A stretch of DNA of 64,000 bases from Gammaproteobacteria bacterium. Lineage in GTDB: Bacteria > Pseudomonadota > Gammaproteobacteria > Pseudomonadales > Pseudomonadaceae. A program made the position numbers and the translations under genes. The notes beneath the pieces are model-generated. The model was not told where the DNA came from. It did not search any database and saw only the letters and a list, made by a program, of their open reading frames with translations. Positions 1 to 10,694 of this stretch are shown one piece after another. Position 1 is the first letter of the stretch. Every line of letters starts with the position of its first letter. The DNA is taken from assembly GCA_012728315.1 (NCBI GenBank), contig JAAYFI010000069.1:1-64000 (forward strand). Reading direction: 5' to 3'.

Positions 1-28
1 TCAGCTTCCATATCGTGGAGATCAGTTG

Positions 29-2176
29 ATGATTTACGAAGGTAAAGCCATCACGGTGAAGACTCTTGAAAGTGGTATCGTCGAATTAAATTTCGATCTC
101 AAGGGTGAGTCCGTCAACAAGTTTAACCGTCTTACACTGACCGAACTGCGTGAAGCAGTGGATGTAATCAAAGCCAATAACGATGTTAAAGGTCTGATTG
201 TTACCAGTGGTAAGGATGTATTTATCGTTGGTGCAGACATTACGGAGTTTGTTGATAACTTTCAGCTCTCTGAAGAAGAGCTGGTTGCAGCCAACCTTGA
301 AGTCAACAAAATCTTTAATGATTTTGAGGACCTGAATGTGCCAACGGCTGTTGCAATCAATGGCATCGCTTTAGGCGGTGGTTTTGAAATGTGTTTAGCC
401 GCAGATTATCGCGTGTTATCAGACAGCGCTAAAGTGGGCCTGCCGGAAGTGAAATTGGGTATTTATCCCGGTTTCGGCGGTACTGTGCGTTTAACTCGCG
501 TAATTGGTGCTGATAATGCCATTGAGTGGATCGCCGCAGGTAAAGAGGCGCGTGCCGAAGAAGCGCTGAAAGTTGGCGCGGTGGATGCAGTCGTGGCGGC
601 CGATAAGTTGTTGGATGCTACGGTTGATCTTGTTAAGCGTGCGATTGCCGGTGAGCTGGATTACAAAGCGAAGCGTCAGCCTAAGTTGGAAAAAATCAAG
701 CTCAATGCGATTGAGCAAATGATGTGCTTTGAAACCGCAAAAGGTTTTGTTGCAGGCAAAGCAGGTCCGAACTATCCAGCGCCCGTTGAAGCCATTAAAA
801 CCATTCAAAAAGCTGCCAATCATGGCCGTGATAAAGCATTGGAGATTGAAGCTAAAGGCTTTGCTAAGCTGGCTAAAACTTCAGTGGCTGAGAGCTTAAT
901 TGGTTTGTTTTTAAATGACCAAGCCCTTAAGCGCAAAGCAAAAGTACACGAAAAAATTGCGCGTGAGGTCAAGCTCTCGGCGGTATTAGGCGCAGGTATC
1001 ATGGGTGGCGGTATTGCTTATCAGTCAGCCTTAAAAGGTACGCCGATCCTGATGAAGGATATCCGCGAGGAAGGCATTCAGTTAGGTCTGGATGAAGCTG
1101 CCAAGTTGTTGGTTAAGCGTCTTGAGCGTAAGCGCATTGAGCCTGAGGCGATGGCTAAAGCATTAAACGCGATTCGCCCAACCATGTCCTATGGCGATTT
1201 CGGTCATGTTGATATCGTAGTTGAAGCTGTTGTTGAAAATCCAAAAGTGAAGCACGCGGTGCTCGCTGAGGTTGAGCAGCATGTCGGTGAGAACACCATC
1301 ATTGCGTCCAACACCTCAACCATCTCGATCAATTTGCTGGCTAAAGCGCTTAAGCGTCCAGAAAACTTTGTCGGCATGCACTTCTTTAACCCAGTGCATA
1401 TGATGCCTTTGGTTGAAGTCATCCGTGGTGAGCATTCATCTGACGAAGCGGTGGCAACCACAGTTGCTTACGCACAAAAAATGGGTAAAAACCCAATCGT
1501 TGTCAATGACTGCCCAGGTTTCTTAGTTAACCGCGTACTGTTCCCGTACTTTGGTGGATTTGCGAAACTGATCAGCGCTGGCGTTGATTTTGTGCGCATC
1601 GATAAAGTGATGGAAGCATTTGGTTGGCCAATGGGTCCGGCCTACTTGATGGACGTGGTGGGCATTGATACCGGACACCATGGTCGTGATGTCATGGCAG
1701 AAGGCTTCCCTGATCGGATGAAAGATGATCGTCGTTCAGCGATTGATGCGTTGTATGAAGCCAATCGCTTAGGTCAGAAAAATGGCAAAGGTTTCTATGC
1801 CTATGAAACTGACAAGCGCGGCAAGCCGAAGAAAGTTGTTGATGAGGCAATTGCTGAGATTCTAGCGCCGATTGTTTATGAAAAGCGTGAAGTGACCGAT
1901 GAAGACATTATCAACTGGATGATGATCCCATTGTGCATGGAAACTGTACGTTGCCTTGAAGACGGTATCGTTGAGACCGCTGCAGAAGCCGATATGGGCT
2001 TGATTTACGGTATTGGTTTCCCTCCTTTCCGTGGTGGCGCGTTACGTTACATCGACAGTATTGGTGTAGCTGAGTTTGTTGCTTTGGCAGACAAATACGC
2101 TGACTTGGGTGCGCTGTATCACCCGACCGAGAAATTGCGTGAAATGGCCAAAAACGGTCAAACCTTTTTCGGTTAA
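29..2176 (+). CDS. fadB: Fatty acid oxidation complex alpha subunit FadB
   Basis: Multifunctional enzyme with enoyl-CoA hydratase/isomerase and 3-hydroxyacyl-CoA dehydrogenase activities; with FadA it forms the aerobic beta-oxidation complex. The N-terminal crotonase domain shows GGGFE (Glu120) and GLPE (Glu140), matching the two catalytic glutamates of E. coli FadB. The Rossmann motif GAGIMGGG lies near residues 320-327, and the dehydrogenase catalytic His in GMHFFNP is residue 450. The length of 715 aa is normal for the family. An upstream in-frame TTG at 26 exists, but the ATG at 29 is preferred: GGAG at 17-20 is 8 nt away and the protein then starts MIYEGK as in Pseudomonas FadB. It is followed 30 nt later by fadA in the same operon. 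The promoter lies outside the window. Confidence 0.97.
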   Translation: MIYEGKAITVKTLESGIVELNFDLKGESVNKFNRLTLTELREAVDVIKANNDVKGLIVTSGKDVFIVGADITEFVDNFQLSEEELVAANLEVNKIFNDFEDLNVPTAVAINGIALGGGFEMCLAADYRVLSDSAKVGLPEVKLGIYPGFGGTVRLTRVIGADNAIEWIAAGKEARAEEALKVGAVDAVVAADKLLDATVDLVKRAIAGELDYKAKRQPKLEKIKLNAIEQMMCFETAKGFVAGKAGPNYPAPVEAIKTIQKAANHGRDKALEIEAKGFAKLAKTSVAESLIGLFLNDQALKRKAKVHEKIAREVKLSAVLGAGIMGGGIAYQSALKGTPILMKDIREEGIQLGLDEAAKLLVKRLERKRIEPEAMAKALNAIRPTMSYGDFGHVDIVVEAVVENPKVKHAVLAEVEQHVGENTIIASNTSTISINLLAKALKRPENFVGMHFFNPVHMMPLVEVIRGEHSSDEAVATTVAYAQKMGKNPIVVNDCPGFLVNRVLFPYFGGFAKLISAGVDFVRIDKVMEAFGWPMGPAYLMDVVGIDTGHHGRDVMAEGFPDRMKDDRRSAIDALYEANRLGQKNGKGFYAYETDKRGKPKKVVDEAIAEILAPIVYEKREVTDEDIINWMMIPLCMETVRCLEDGIVETAAEADMGLIYGIGFPPFRGGALRYIDSIGVAEFVALADKYADLGALYHPTEKLREMAKNGQTFFG

Positions 2177-3382
<1,206 letters not shown>

Positions 3383-3400
3383 ACGCCAGTTAAATACCCA

Positions 3401-3429
3401 AGCCGAGGCCGAGTGCCTCGGCTTTTTTA
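3401..3429 (+). terminator. Intrinsic terminator of fadBA
   Basis: A perfect 9-bp stem (AGCCGAGGC 3401-3409 with GCCTCGGCT 3415-3423), 5-nt loop and following T run. It lies 18 nt after the fadA stop. Confidence 0.93.
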
Positions 3430-3442
3430 TTAGGGCAAAACA

Positions 3443-3700
3443 ATGTATTTAGCAACCGGGATTTATCAGCATTACAAAGGTCAGCAGTATCGGGTGATCG
3501 GTGTTGCCACGCATTCAGAAAGTGAAGAGAAGCTGGTGGTCTATCAGACCCTATACGGTGCTTTTGATTTGTGGGTGCGGCCGCTGTCAATGTTCACTGA
3601 ACAAGTCGAGGTTGATGGTCAATTACAGCCGCGCTTTGCTCTGTTGCGCGAAGAGCAACCGATGTTTAGCGCATCATCCAGCGGTGATGATTTATCGTAA
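3443..3700 (+). CDS. DUF1653 domain protein
   Basis: Small soluble protein of 85 aa. The segments YQHYKGQQYRVIGVATHSE and LVVYQTLYG followed by LWVRPLSMF are the characteristic DUF1653 pattern, a small beta-rich family often written as Y-x-H-[FY]-K-G-x-x-Y-x-V. The function is unknown. It lies between the fadA terminator and topA, the position of a conserved hypothetical gene in Pseudomonas genomes. AGGG at about 3432-3435 could serve as ribosome binding site. Identity with the family is clear; role is not. Confidence 0.85.
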   Translation: MYLATGIYQHYKGQQYRVIGVATHSESEEKLVVYQTLYGAFDLWVRPLSMFTEQVEVDGQLQPRFALLREEQPMFSASSSGDDLS

Positions 3701-3704
3701 AAAC

Positions 3705-3732
3705 TTGACCTGAGCCGCTTTCAACCTATATA
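3705..3732 (+). promoter_or_regulatory. Probable sigma-70 promoter of topA
   Basis: TTGACC (3705-3710), 16-nt spacer, then TATATA (3727-3732); the -10 lies about 100 nt upstream of the topA ATG. This gives a leader of roughly 90 nt. Seen by consensus matching only. Confidence 0.6.
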
Positions 3733-3829
3733 TAGCGTCACTATGAAGTCATTTATTGTATTTTTCACGTGATATTTCAAGCGCTGGTACAGGCCTATCA
3801 CTTTATTTATTCCAGGAATATTCTAAGCA

Positions 3830-6436
3830 ATGAGCAAATCGCTGGTTATCGTAGAGTCCCCTGCTAAGGCGAAGACAATCAACAAGTACTTAGGTAGTGA
3901 GTACGTGGTGAAGTCCAGCGTGGGTCATATTCGTGATTTACCGACAAGTGGTACTGCCGCCGGTAAAGCACCAGCTAAGCGTGGTAAAGCAGCTGATGCG
4001 GTCGAGCTGACGCCTAAAGAAAAGGCCATGCGCCAGTTGGTGGCTAGAATGGGGATCGACCCTGAAAATGACTGGAAGGCCCGTTACGAGATTTTACCTG
4101 GTAAAGAAAAAGTCATTGAAGAGCTGCGCCGTTTAGCTAAAGATGCCGACACTATTTATCTGGCAACGGACTTGGACCGCGAAGGTGAGGCTATTGCTTG
4201 GCATTTACGTGAAGCCATTGGTGGCGATGACAGTCGCTATAAGCGTGTGGTGTTTAACGAAATTACTAAAAAAGCCATCCAGGGCGCATTTGCTGAGCCC
4301 GGTCAGCTTGATCTTGACCAGGTTAATGCTCAACAAGCGCGACGCTTTTTGGATCGCGTGGTGGGCTTTATGGTTTCACCATTGCTGTGGAAGAAGATTG
4401 CTCGTGGCTTATCGGCGGGTCGTGTGCAGTCGGTTGCTGTGAAACTTGTGGTTGAGCGTGAAAAAGAGATTCGTGCATTTATACCTGAAGAATTTTGGCA
4501 GGTGCATGCTGATTTGCGTCATGCTGAAGACATCAATACGCGCTTTGAGGTGATACGCGAAGCGGGTAAAACTTTTCGGCCAGTTAATAAAGAACAAACA
4601 GATGCAGCCTTAGCGCTGCTGAAAAAAGCCGCCTATACGGTCGTTAAGCGGGAAGATAAACCCACCAGTAGCCGTCCAAGCGCCCCTTATATCACTTCAA
4701 CCTTGCAGCAGGCTGCCAGCACGCGTCTGGGCTTTGGGGTGAAGAAAACCATGATGCTGGCGCAGCGTTTATATGAAGCCGGTTACATCACCTATATGCG
4801 TACCGACTCCACCAATATTTCTAACGATGCCATTGACATGGTGCGCAGCTTTATTGATCAAGAATTTGGTGCGAAGTATTTACCAGAAAAACCGATTTTT
4901 TACAGCAGCAAGGAAGGTGCGCAGGAAGCGCACGAGGCGATTCGTCCATCAGATGTGAATCTGCAGACTTCGCAACTCAAAGGGATGGAGCGTGATGCAG
5001 AGCGATTGTATGAGTTGATTTGGCGTCAGTTTGTCGCCTGTCAGATGCCGCCAGCAGAGTACATTGCCAGCAGCTTAACCGTTGAAGCCGAGACTTTTGA
5101 GTTGCGTGCCCGCGGCCGCATTTTAAAGTTTGATGGTTATACGCGTGTGCAGCCGCAGCAAGGTAAGGGGGCTGATGACGCTATTTTGCCTGACTTAAAG
5201 CAAGGCGATGTGTTAAGTCTAGTGCAGCTGGATCCAACCCAGCACTTTACCAAGCCGCCTGCGCGTTACAGCGAAGCCAGTTTGGTTAAAGAGTTGGAAA
5301 AGCAAGGTATTGGTCGCCCTTCAACCTATGCGGCGATTATTTCCACAATCCAAGATCGAGGCTATGTGACGTTACAGAATCGTCGTTTCTATGCCGAGAA
5401 AATGGGGGATATTGTCACCGAGCGTTTAGGTGAAAGCTTTGCTAATTTAATGGACTATAACTTTACTGCGCAGATGGAAGAGCGCTTGGATGATGTAGCG
5501 CACGGTCAGCTACAGTGGAAACAATTGCTGGATGAGTTCTATAAGGATTTTAAGCAAAAACTTGAAGCAGCCGACTCAGCTGAAAATGGGATGCGTGAGA
5601 ATACACCGACTTTAACCGATATTCCATGCAAGGAATGCGGACGCCCCATGATGATACGCACAGCCTCGACGGGCGTATTTTTAGGTTGTTCAGGTTATGC
5701 GCTGCCGCCGAAAGAGCGTTGCAAATCCACTATGAACTTAGTGCCCGGCAATGAAATTGCAGCAGATGATGAGGGTGAGTCTGAGTCTTTGCTGTTGCGC
5801 CATAAGCGTCGTTGTGCAAAATGCGATACCGCTATGGATGCCTACTTATTGGATGAAACGCGTAAACTGCACGTCTGTGGTAATAATCCCGATTGCACAG
5901 GGTTTGCCGTGGAGCAGGGGCAGTTTCGGATTAAAGGCTATGAAGGACCTAGCCTTGAATGTGATAAATGTGGCAGCGAAATGCAGCTGAAAACCGGGCG
6001 TTTTGGTAAGTTCTTTGGTTGCACCAATAGCGAGTGCAAAAACACCCGCAAGCTGCTGCGCAGCGGTGAAGCAGCTCCGCCGAAGATGGATCCGGTGCCT
6101 ATGCCAGAGCTGCAGTGTCAGAAAGTTGATGACACCTATGTGTTGCGTGATGGGGCATCAGGTATGTTCTTGGCCGCCAGTCAGTTTCCAAAAAAGCGCG
6201 AGACACGCGCGCCTTTAGTGCTAGAACTGCTGCCGCATAAAAAAGAAATTGATGCTAAATACCATTACTTATTAAGCGCGCCGACCCATGATCCTGATGG
6301 ATTGCCTGCAGTGATTCGTTACAGCCGTAAAAGTAAAGAGCAATATGTGCAGTCGGAAATCGACGGCAAAGCCAGCGGCTGGAAAGCGTTTTACGATGGT
6401 AAAACATGGCAGGTCGAAGATAAGCGCAAGAAGTAA
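3830..6436 (+). CDS. topA: DNA topoisomerase I
   Basis: Type IA topoisomerase that relaxes negative supercoils. The N-terminal TOPRIM domain begins [15 protein letters not shown] and carries the metal-binding motif DLDREGE (residues 114-120). The DNA-cleaving tyrosine is Tyr322 in [11 protein letters not shown]. The C-terminal third holds Cys-rich zinc-ribbon repeats: CKECGRPM followed by [20 protein letters not shown] followed by CGNNPDC, and CDKCGSEM followed by CTNSEC. A basic tail ends the protein. The 868 aa length matches Pseudomonas TopA. It is monocistronic by appearance, with its own promoter and a hairpin after the stop. Confidence 0.97.
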   Translation: MSKSLVIVESPAKAKTINKYLGSEYVVKSSVGHIRDLPTSGTAAGKAPAKRGKAADAVELTPKEKAMRQLVARMGIDPENDWKARYEILPGKEKVIEELRRLAKDADTIYLATDLDREGEAIAWHLREAIGGDDSRYKRVVFNEITKKAIQGAFAEPGQLDLDQVNAQQARRFLDRVVGFMVSPLLWKKIARGLSAGRVQSVAVKLVVEREKEIRAFIPEEFWQVHADLRHAEDINTRFEVIREAGKTFRPVNKEQTDAALALLKKAAYTVVKREDKPTSSRPSAPYITSTLQQAASTRLGFGVKKTMMLAQRLYEAGYITYMRTDSTNISNDAIDMVRSFIDQEFGAKYLPEKPIFYSSKEGAQEAHEAIRPSDVNLQTSQLKGMERDAERLYELIWRQFVACQMPPAEYIASSLTVEAETFELRARGRILKFDGYTRVQPQQGKGADDAILPDLKQGDVLSLVQLDPTQHFTKPPARYSEASLVKELEKQGIGRPSTYAAIISTIQDRGYVTLQNRRFYAEKMGDIVTERLGESFANLMDYNFTAQMEERLDDVAHGQLQWKQLLDEFYKDFKQKLEAADSAENGMRENTPTLTDIPCKECGRPMMIRTASTGVFLGCSGYALPPKERCKSTMNLVPGNEIAADDEGESESLLLRHKRRCAKCDTAMDAYLLDETRKLHVCGNNPDCTGFAVEQGQFRIKGYEGPSLECDKCGSEMQLKTGRFGKFFGCTNSECKNTRKLLRSGEAAPPKMDPVPMPELQCQKVDDTYVLRDGASGMFLAASQFPKKRETRAPLVLELLPHKKEIDAKYHYLLSAPTHDPDGLPAVIRYSRKSKEQYVQSEIDGKASGWKAFYDGKTWQVEDKRKK

Positions 6437-6453
6437 AGTGATCTTCTCAACGG

Positions 6454-6482
6454 ACCGCAGGGTTAGCTGTTAACCCTGCGGT
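6454..6482 (+). terminator. Hairpin terminator after topA
   Basis: A 12-bp perfect stem (6454-6465 with 6471-6482) and 5-nt loop, 18 nt after the topA stop. The downstream T tract is interrupted (gatttatttgttttt), so efficiency is uncertain. Confidence 0.75.
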
Positions 6483-6508
6483 GATTTATTTGTTTTTAAG
6501 AGTTTTTT

Positions 6509-6757
6509 ATGTCCAGTGCTTTTTTGGAAATCGTTGAATTGCCCGATGGCAGAATTGTTTTGCGTCGCTCTGAAGAAGATGCGGCTTTAGTGACCTTAAC
6601 TTTTTCAAGTGAGGCGCGCGGCTTTTTGAAGGCGCGTTATATTGATATAGCGAAAGAAATGTTTCATGCCGGCTTGTTGGCAGCGGGGCATTTGGCTGAA
6701 GAAGAGGCCGGCAATGATATTGATAATAATGATTCTACAGGGCATACCCTGCATTAA
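6509..6757 (+). CDS. Conserved Pseudomonas-type hypothetical protein
   Basis: 82-aa acidic protein of unknown function. It starts MSSAFLEIVELPDGRIVLRR and ends in an Asn/Asp-rich tail (GNDIDNNDSTG). Two beta-strand-like segments are followed by an amphipathic helix around residues 35-65. Small proteins with this N-terminus sit directly after topA in Pseudomonas genomes; that statement is from memory of gene order. It ends 8 nt before the next gene, suggesting joint transcription. There is no signal peptide or membrane segment. Confidence 0.75.
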   Translation: MSSAFLEIVELPDGRIVLRRSEEDAALVTLTFSSEARGFLKARYIDIAKEMFHAGLLAAGHLAEEEAGNDIDNNDSTGHTLH

Positions 6758-6765
6758 TTGCTTGT

Positions 6766-7647
6766 ATGACTGAGTCTGTCTTATTGGGTGCAAGCATGGT
6801 GCGTTTGCCGCATCAGCCCTATCAACTGCTACTGGATTTTTTATCTGAACGCTTTCCTGCGATTGCTCGTGAGGTCTGGCGGCAGCGTATGCTGGACGGC
6901 AAAGTGTTGGATGCAGAACAGCAGTGCTTATTGCCAGCAGCGGCGTATCAGGCTGGGGCTTTAATTTATTATTTTCGTGAAGTGCCGAATGAACCTAAGG
7001 TGCCATTTACCGAACATATTCTTTATCAAGATGGGCACCTGCTTGCAGTGGATAAACCGCACTTTTTGCCGACTTTGCCTGCCGGTCGCTACGTGGAAGA
7101 AACTGTGCTGCGGCGTTTGATGAAGCGTTTAAATAATCCGCATATTGTTCCTATTCATCGCTTGGATCGTTTAACTGCAGGGGTTGTGCTGTTTTCTGTG
7201 AACCCGAGTAGCCGTGATGCTTATCAGCGCTTATTTCGTGAGCGTAAAGTGTTTAAGTGCTACGAAGCCTTGGCCCCGGCATTACCGCAGCGTGAGTGGC
7301 CATACCGCCATCGGAGTCGGCTTGAGTCAGCTCAAGAGTTCTTTCGTATGCAGGAAGTGGCGGGTGTTGCCAATAGCGACACTATTATCGAGGTCAGTGA
7401 GCAGCAAGGTGAGATCTGGCGTTATCGTTTGTATCCGGTGACCGGACGCAAGCATCAGTTGCGCGTACATTTGGCCGCCTTAGGCGCACCCATTATCAAT
7501 GATCCTCTGTATCCGCAGTTGCAGGATATTGCCGAGCAAGAGCACTTCGCTGCGCCATTGCAGTTGCTCGCCAAACAAATCAGTTTTGTTGATCCCTTAA
7601 CGGGCATTTTGCGTAGTTTTAAAAGTCAATTGAACTTATCTGTGTGA
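6766..7647 (+). CDS. RluA-family pseudouridine synthase
   Basis: Pseudouridine synthase of the RluA class, isomerising uridine in rRNA or tRNA. The catalytic motif IHRLDRLTAGVVLF, whose Asp is the nucleophile of the family, is at about residues 131-144, and VTGRKHQLRVH is the conserved motif III. No S4 domain is evident: the N-terminal ~80 residues are a family-specific extension (QPYQLLLDFLSERF). The 293 aa length fits stand-alone RluA-like enzymes of unknown target in Pseudomonas. The start ATG at 6766 follows the previous gene by 8 nt. The specific modified position cannot be assigned. Confidence 0.88.
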   Translation: MTESVLLGASMVRLPHQPYQLLLDFLSERFPAIAREVWRQRMLDGKVLDAEQQCLLPAAAYQAGALIYYFREVPNEPKVPFTEHILYQDGHLLAVDKPHFLPTLPAGRYVEETVLRRLMKRLNNPHIVPIHRLDRLTAGVVLFSVNPSSRDAYQRLFRERKVFKCYEALAPALPQREWPYRHRSRLESAQEFFRMQEVAGVANSDTIIEVSEQQGEIWRYRLYPVTGRKHQLRVHLAALGAPIINDPLYPQLQDIAEQEHFAAPLQLLAKQISFVDPLTGILRSFKSQLNLSV

Positions 7648-7687
7648 GTTTGTTAACAAACACTAGGCAGTCGCCTGTAAAAGTGTC

Positions 7688-7905
7688 TATAATATGCACC
7701 GGCCAGATCGGCCCCCGTTAAGGTTACTGCAATATCCCGAAGCACAGCTTCGACTGCTTGTCCTATACAGGACTATCCTAGACGTTTTATCTAAAACAGC
7801 GTTCTCGCAAATACTCGCAAACAGGCTGCCAAAAGGGCGACCATTATGGTCTTTCACGGCGTGTGCAGCTTTCATGGGTCTTTGCGGATGCACATGAGGC
7901 ATACC
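7688..7905 (+). promoter_or_regulatory. Promoter and structured 5' leader of the DEAD-box helicase gene
   Basis: A consensus -10 TATAAT lies at 7688-7693; the -35 is weak. Transcription from about 7700 would give a leader of roughly 205 nt. Within it are three consecutive hairpins: CGAAGC/GCTTCG (7738-7752), GTCCT/AGGAC (7760-7773) and GTTTTA/TAAAAC (7784-7797). Long structured leaders are known for cold-shock helicase genes such as E. coli deaD, so post-transcriptional control is a reasonable inference. A 67-codon frame inside the leader (7694-7897) has no convincing ribosome binding site. Confidence 0.5.
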
Positions 7906-9588
7906 ATGACCCAAGAAATCGGCAACTTTGCCGCACTCGGCATTCACCCTTCTATTCTTACCGCAATTACTGCAGCGGGTTACGAAGAACCTTCCCCAAT
8001 TCAAGTGCAGTCTATCCCTCTGATCATGGCTGGCCATGACATGATTGGTCAGGCGCAAACAGGTACAGGTAAGACTGCAGCTTTTGCTTTACCTATTTTA
8101 TCGCGCATTGATCCTGCGCGTCGTGAGCCGCAAGTCTTAGTGCTGGCACCCACGCGCGAGTTAGCCTTACAAGTGGCCACTGCATTTGAGACGTTCTCTG
8201 CGCAGATGTCTGGGGTTAACGTTGTCGCTATTTATGGCGGTGCGCCGATGGGGCCGCAACTGAAAGCGATTCGCCAAGGTGCACAAGTGATTGTGGCAAC
8301 CCCAGGCCGCTTAGTGGATCACCTGAGTCGCAACGGCGGCCTGCTGTCTACGATTAACTTTTTAGTGCTTGATGAAGCCGACGAGATGCTGAAGCTCGGT
8401 TTTATGGATGACCTCGAGGTTATCTTTAATGCTATGCCTGATGAGCGTCAGACCGTATTGTTCTCTGCAACATTACCTGCATCGATTCGTGGTATTGCGG
8501 AAAAACATTTACGCAATCCGCAGCAGGTTAAAATTGCTAGCAAAACGCAAACCGTTGCCCGTATTGATCAAGCGCACCTGATGGTGCATGCCGATCAAAA
8601 AGTCAATGCGGTGTTACGTTTACTCGAAGTCGAAGACTTTGATGCCATGATCGGCTTTGTACGCACTAAGCAAGCCACTTTGGATATTGCTTCAGCCTTG
8701 GAAGCCAAAGGCTACAAAGTTGCCGCGCTCAATGGCGATATCGCACAAAACCAGCGTGAGCGTGTGATTGAATCATTAAAAGATGGCCGCCTGAATATTG
8801 TGATTGCCACTGACGTGGCTGCGCGTGGTCTTGATGTGCCACGTATCACGCATGTGTTCAATATTGATATGCCATACGACCCAGAGTCCTATGTGCACCG
8901 TATTGGCCGTACCGGTCGTGCGGGTCGCGATGGTCGCGCGTTGCTGTTAGTTACACCGCGTGAGCGTCGTATGCTGCAAGTGATTGAGCGTGTAACAGGC
9001 CAGAAAGTGGCTGAAATTTCATTACCTGATGCGAAAACTATTTTGCAGGCGCGCATTCGTCGCTTGACGCAAGATTTAGCACCACGTGTGAAGGATAAAG
9101 ACAGCCAAAACCCAGAGCTATTGGCACACCTGACCACTGAGTTGAACTGCAGTGTGGAAGCGCTTGCTTTAGCGTTATTAGCGAAAAGCACAGAAGGCCA
9201 AGCCTTTACTTTAGCGGGTGTTGAGCGTGAGCAGCCGGTGATTACACCGCGTGGCCGTGATGATCGTGCGCCGCGCAGTGGTCGCGAGGGCGCTGCACGT
9301 GGCGAAGGCGAGCGTCGTGAGCGTCGTGCACCTTTGGCTCTGAGTGAGGGTAAAGTGCGCTGCCGTACTGCCCTAGGCAACCGTGATGGTATTGCTGCAC
9401 GTAATTTGCTTGGCGCCATTTTAAATGAAGGTGGTTTGTCGCGTGATGCGATAGGCCGTATTCAAATTCGTGAAAGCTTTAGTTTGGTTGAGTTGCCTGA
9501 AGAGGGTTTAGAGCGCTTGTTAGGAAAACTCAAAGATACGCGCGTTGCTGGCAAAGCCCTGAAGTTGCGTCGTTACCGCGAAGACTAA
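7906..9588 (+). CDS. deaD: DEAD-box ATP-dependent RNA helicase (DeaD/CsdA type)
   Basis: RNA helicase involved in ribosome assembly and mRNA decay at low temperature. Visible motifs in order: GYEEPSPIQ (Q motif), AQTGTGKT (Walker A), PTRELALQ, VATPGR, DEAD, SAT, and HRIGRTGRAGR. An Arg-rich linker (RDDRAPRSGREGAARGEGER) follows, and then a CsdA/DbpA-type RNA-binding domain near the C-terminus (GNRDGIAARNLLGAI, LKLRRYRED). I chose the ATG at 7906, with GAGG at 7896-7899, because the protein then starts MTQEIGNFAALGI like Pseudomonas homologues. An in-frame ATG at 7846 would add 20 unconserved residues. The length is 560 aa. Confidence 0.93.
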   Translation: MTQEIGNFAALGIHPSILTAITAAGYEEPSPIQVQSIPLIMAGHDMIGQAQTGTGKTAAFALPILSRIDPARREPQVLVLAPTRELALQVATAFETFSAQMSGVNVVAIYGGAPMGPQLKAIRQGAQVIVATPGRLVDHLSRNGGLLSTINFLVLDEADEMLKLGFMDDLEVIFNAMPDERQTVLFSATLPASIRGIAEKHLRNPQQVKIASKTQTVARIDQAHLMVHADQKVNAVLRLLEVEDFDAMIGFVRTKQATLDIASALEAKGYKVAALNGDIAQNQRERVIESLKDGRLNIVIATDVAARGLDVPRITHVFNIDMPYDPESYVHRIGRTGRAGRDGRALLLVTPRERRMLQVIERVTGQKVAEISLPDAKTILQARIRRLTQDLAPRVKDKDSQNPELLAHLTTELNCSVEALALALLAKSTEGQAFTLAGVEREQPVITPRGRDDRAPRSGREGAARGEGERRERRAPLALSEGKVRCRTALGNRDGIAARNLLGAILNEGGLSRDAIGRIQIRESFSLVELPEEGLERLLGKLKDTRVAGKALKLRRYRED

Positions 9589-9631
9589 ATTTTAGCTACA
9601 GTGTTGATGCCTAGGCATTAACTGCTTATTT

Positions 9632-9668
9632 AAAACCGATTCAGCTCTAGGGTTGAATCGGTTTTTTT
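9632..9668 (+). terminator. Intrinsic terminator of the helicase gene
   Basis: AACCGATTCA (9634-9643) pairs perfectly with TGAATCGGTT (9654-9663) across a 10-nt loop, followed by a T run and flanked by matching A residues upstream. Confidence 0.93.
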
Positions 9669-9737
9669 GTTTCAGCGGATCTATTCGTTATATTTGCAGC
9701 AGTTTGCGCGTTATCAGTGTTGCGCGAAAGACCCCGT

Positions 9738-9844
9738 ACTTTTAGTGCGGGGATGGATGTTAATGCAGCGCAGAATATTCTCTCGGTCGGGCATGGCTGT
9801 CTAGCAGTAGGAATCCCGGCTCTTTAGGGTGGGGAGGATGTCAA
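9738..9844 (+). mobile_element. Decayed right end of an IS200/IS605-family element with TnpB C-terminal remnant
   Basis: One frame reads DVNAAQNILSVGHG then CLAVGIPAL and a stop (9756-9827). D-x-N-A-A-x-N-I-L is the RuvC-III/C-terminal signature of OrfB/TnpB proteins. Immediately downstream GAATCCCGGC...GGGTGGGGAGGATGTCAA (ending at 9844) resembles the usual right end of such elements, with an imperfect ATCCC/GGGGAGGAT inverted repeat. No frame upstream encodes the rest of TnpB and no TnpA is present, so the element is a dead remnant. The rest of the 9589-9917 interval holds only the helicase terminator and the upstream region of the next gene. Confidence 0.6.
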
Positions 9845-9917
9845 ATGCTTGGGTGCTTTAAGCGCTGCATAGTGTATTCTGTACTGTGTTTTTAATCAGT
9901 GGATTTGAGGTGCATTG

Positions 9918-10694
9918 ATGGCATTAAAGATATGTATTTTAGAGGCGGACGACTTGCATCCAGCCATGCAAGATACCTTTATTGGTTTTGGCCAAATGTT
10001 TAAACAATTATTTGCTGCGCAAGACTCTAGCGTTGAGTGTCACGTATTTAATGTTGTGCGCGGTGAGTACCCCAGTCAACAGCAAGCATTTGATGCGTAT
10101 TTAGTGACTGGTAGCAAAGCAGACTCTTTTGCCAGTGACCCTTGGATTGTGCAGCTGCGCGATTATTTACGCCAGCGTTATGCGCTAGGTGATGTATTGC
10201 TGGGTATTTGTTTTGGCCATCAAATTTTAGCCTTGGCTTTAGGTGGTGACACGCAGCGCTCGGACAAGGGCTGGGGGATTGGCGTGCATCGTTATCGTTT
10301 CGAACATAAGCCGGATTGGCTGCCAGCACAGGACGATGAGTTTCAGTTATTAATCAGTCACCAAGATCAGGTCACGGCACTGCCGCAGGGGGCTAAACGT
10401 TTAGCTGGCAGTGAGTTTTGTGAGAATGCAGCTTTTGTTTTAGGGCAGCAAGTACTGTGCTTCCAAGGTCATCCAGAGTTTACCCATGAGTTCTCGCGAG
10501 GCTTGTTGCAGTTGCGTGAGTCCATTTATTGTCCACTGGAGTATCGTAAGGCGTGCGAGAGCTTGGCGCATCCCCATGATGGGGATGCTGTTGCACAGTG
10601 GATGTTGTGCTTTGTGCAGGCGGCTAAGCAAGCGCGCGCGAGTGGACGACTGCAAGCCGCTGCGCTGAATAAGGAGCAGTTATGCTCAGCTTAA
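9918..10694 (+). CDS. Class I glutamine amidotransferase (GMP synthase-like)
   Basis: Stand-alone class I glutamine amidotransferase that should release ammonia from glutamine or act on a gamma-glutamyl compound. The nucleophile Cys98 lies in GICFGHQI, and His185/Glu187 in FQGHPEF complete the triad. The 258 aa length and the C-terminal helix are as in GuaA-like or YfeJ-like proteins; no synthetase domain is attached, so the substrate is unknown. GAGG at 9907-9910 supports the ATG at 9918 over the in-frame TTG at 9915. Its last 13 nt overlap rmuC, implying translational coupling. Confidence 0.85.
   Translation: MALKICILEADDLHPAMQDTFIGFGQMFKQLFAAQDSSVECHVFNVVRGEYPSQQQAFDAYLVTGSKADSFASDPWIVQLRDYLRQRYALGDVLLGICFGHQILALALGGDTQRSDKGWGIGVHRYRFEHKPDWLPAQDDEFQLLISHQDQVTALPQGAKRLAGSEFCENAAFVLGQQVLCFQGHPEFTHEFSRGLLQLRESIYCPLEYRKACESLAHPHDGDAVAQWMLCFVQAAKQARASGRLQAAALNKEQLCSA

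Noticed and set aside
7694..7897. 67-codon frame in the leader of the DEAD-box gene
   Set aside because: It begins at the -10 element, so its start would be upstream of or at the transcript start, has no ribosome binding site and no family resemblance.
7846..7905. N-terminal extension of the DEAD-box helicase from an in-frame ATG
   Set aside because: The extra 20 residues do not resemble helicase N-termini; ATG 7906 has a Shine-Dalgarno and gives the expected MTQE start.
8889..9419. 176-codon minus-strand frame inside the helicase gene
   Set aside because: Arg/Ser/Pro-rich antisense shadow of a conserved coding region; no ribosome binding site or family motif.
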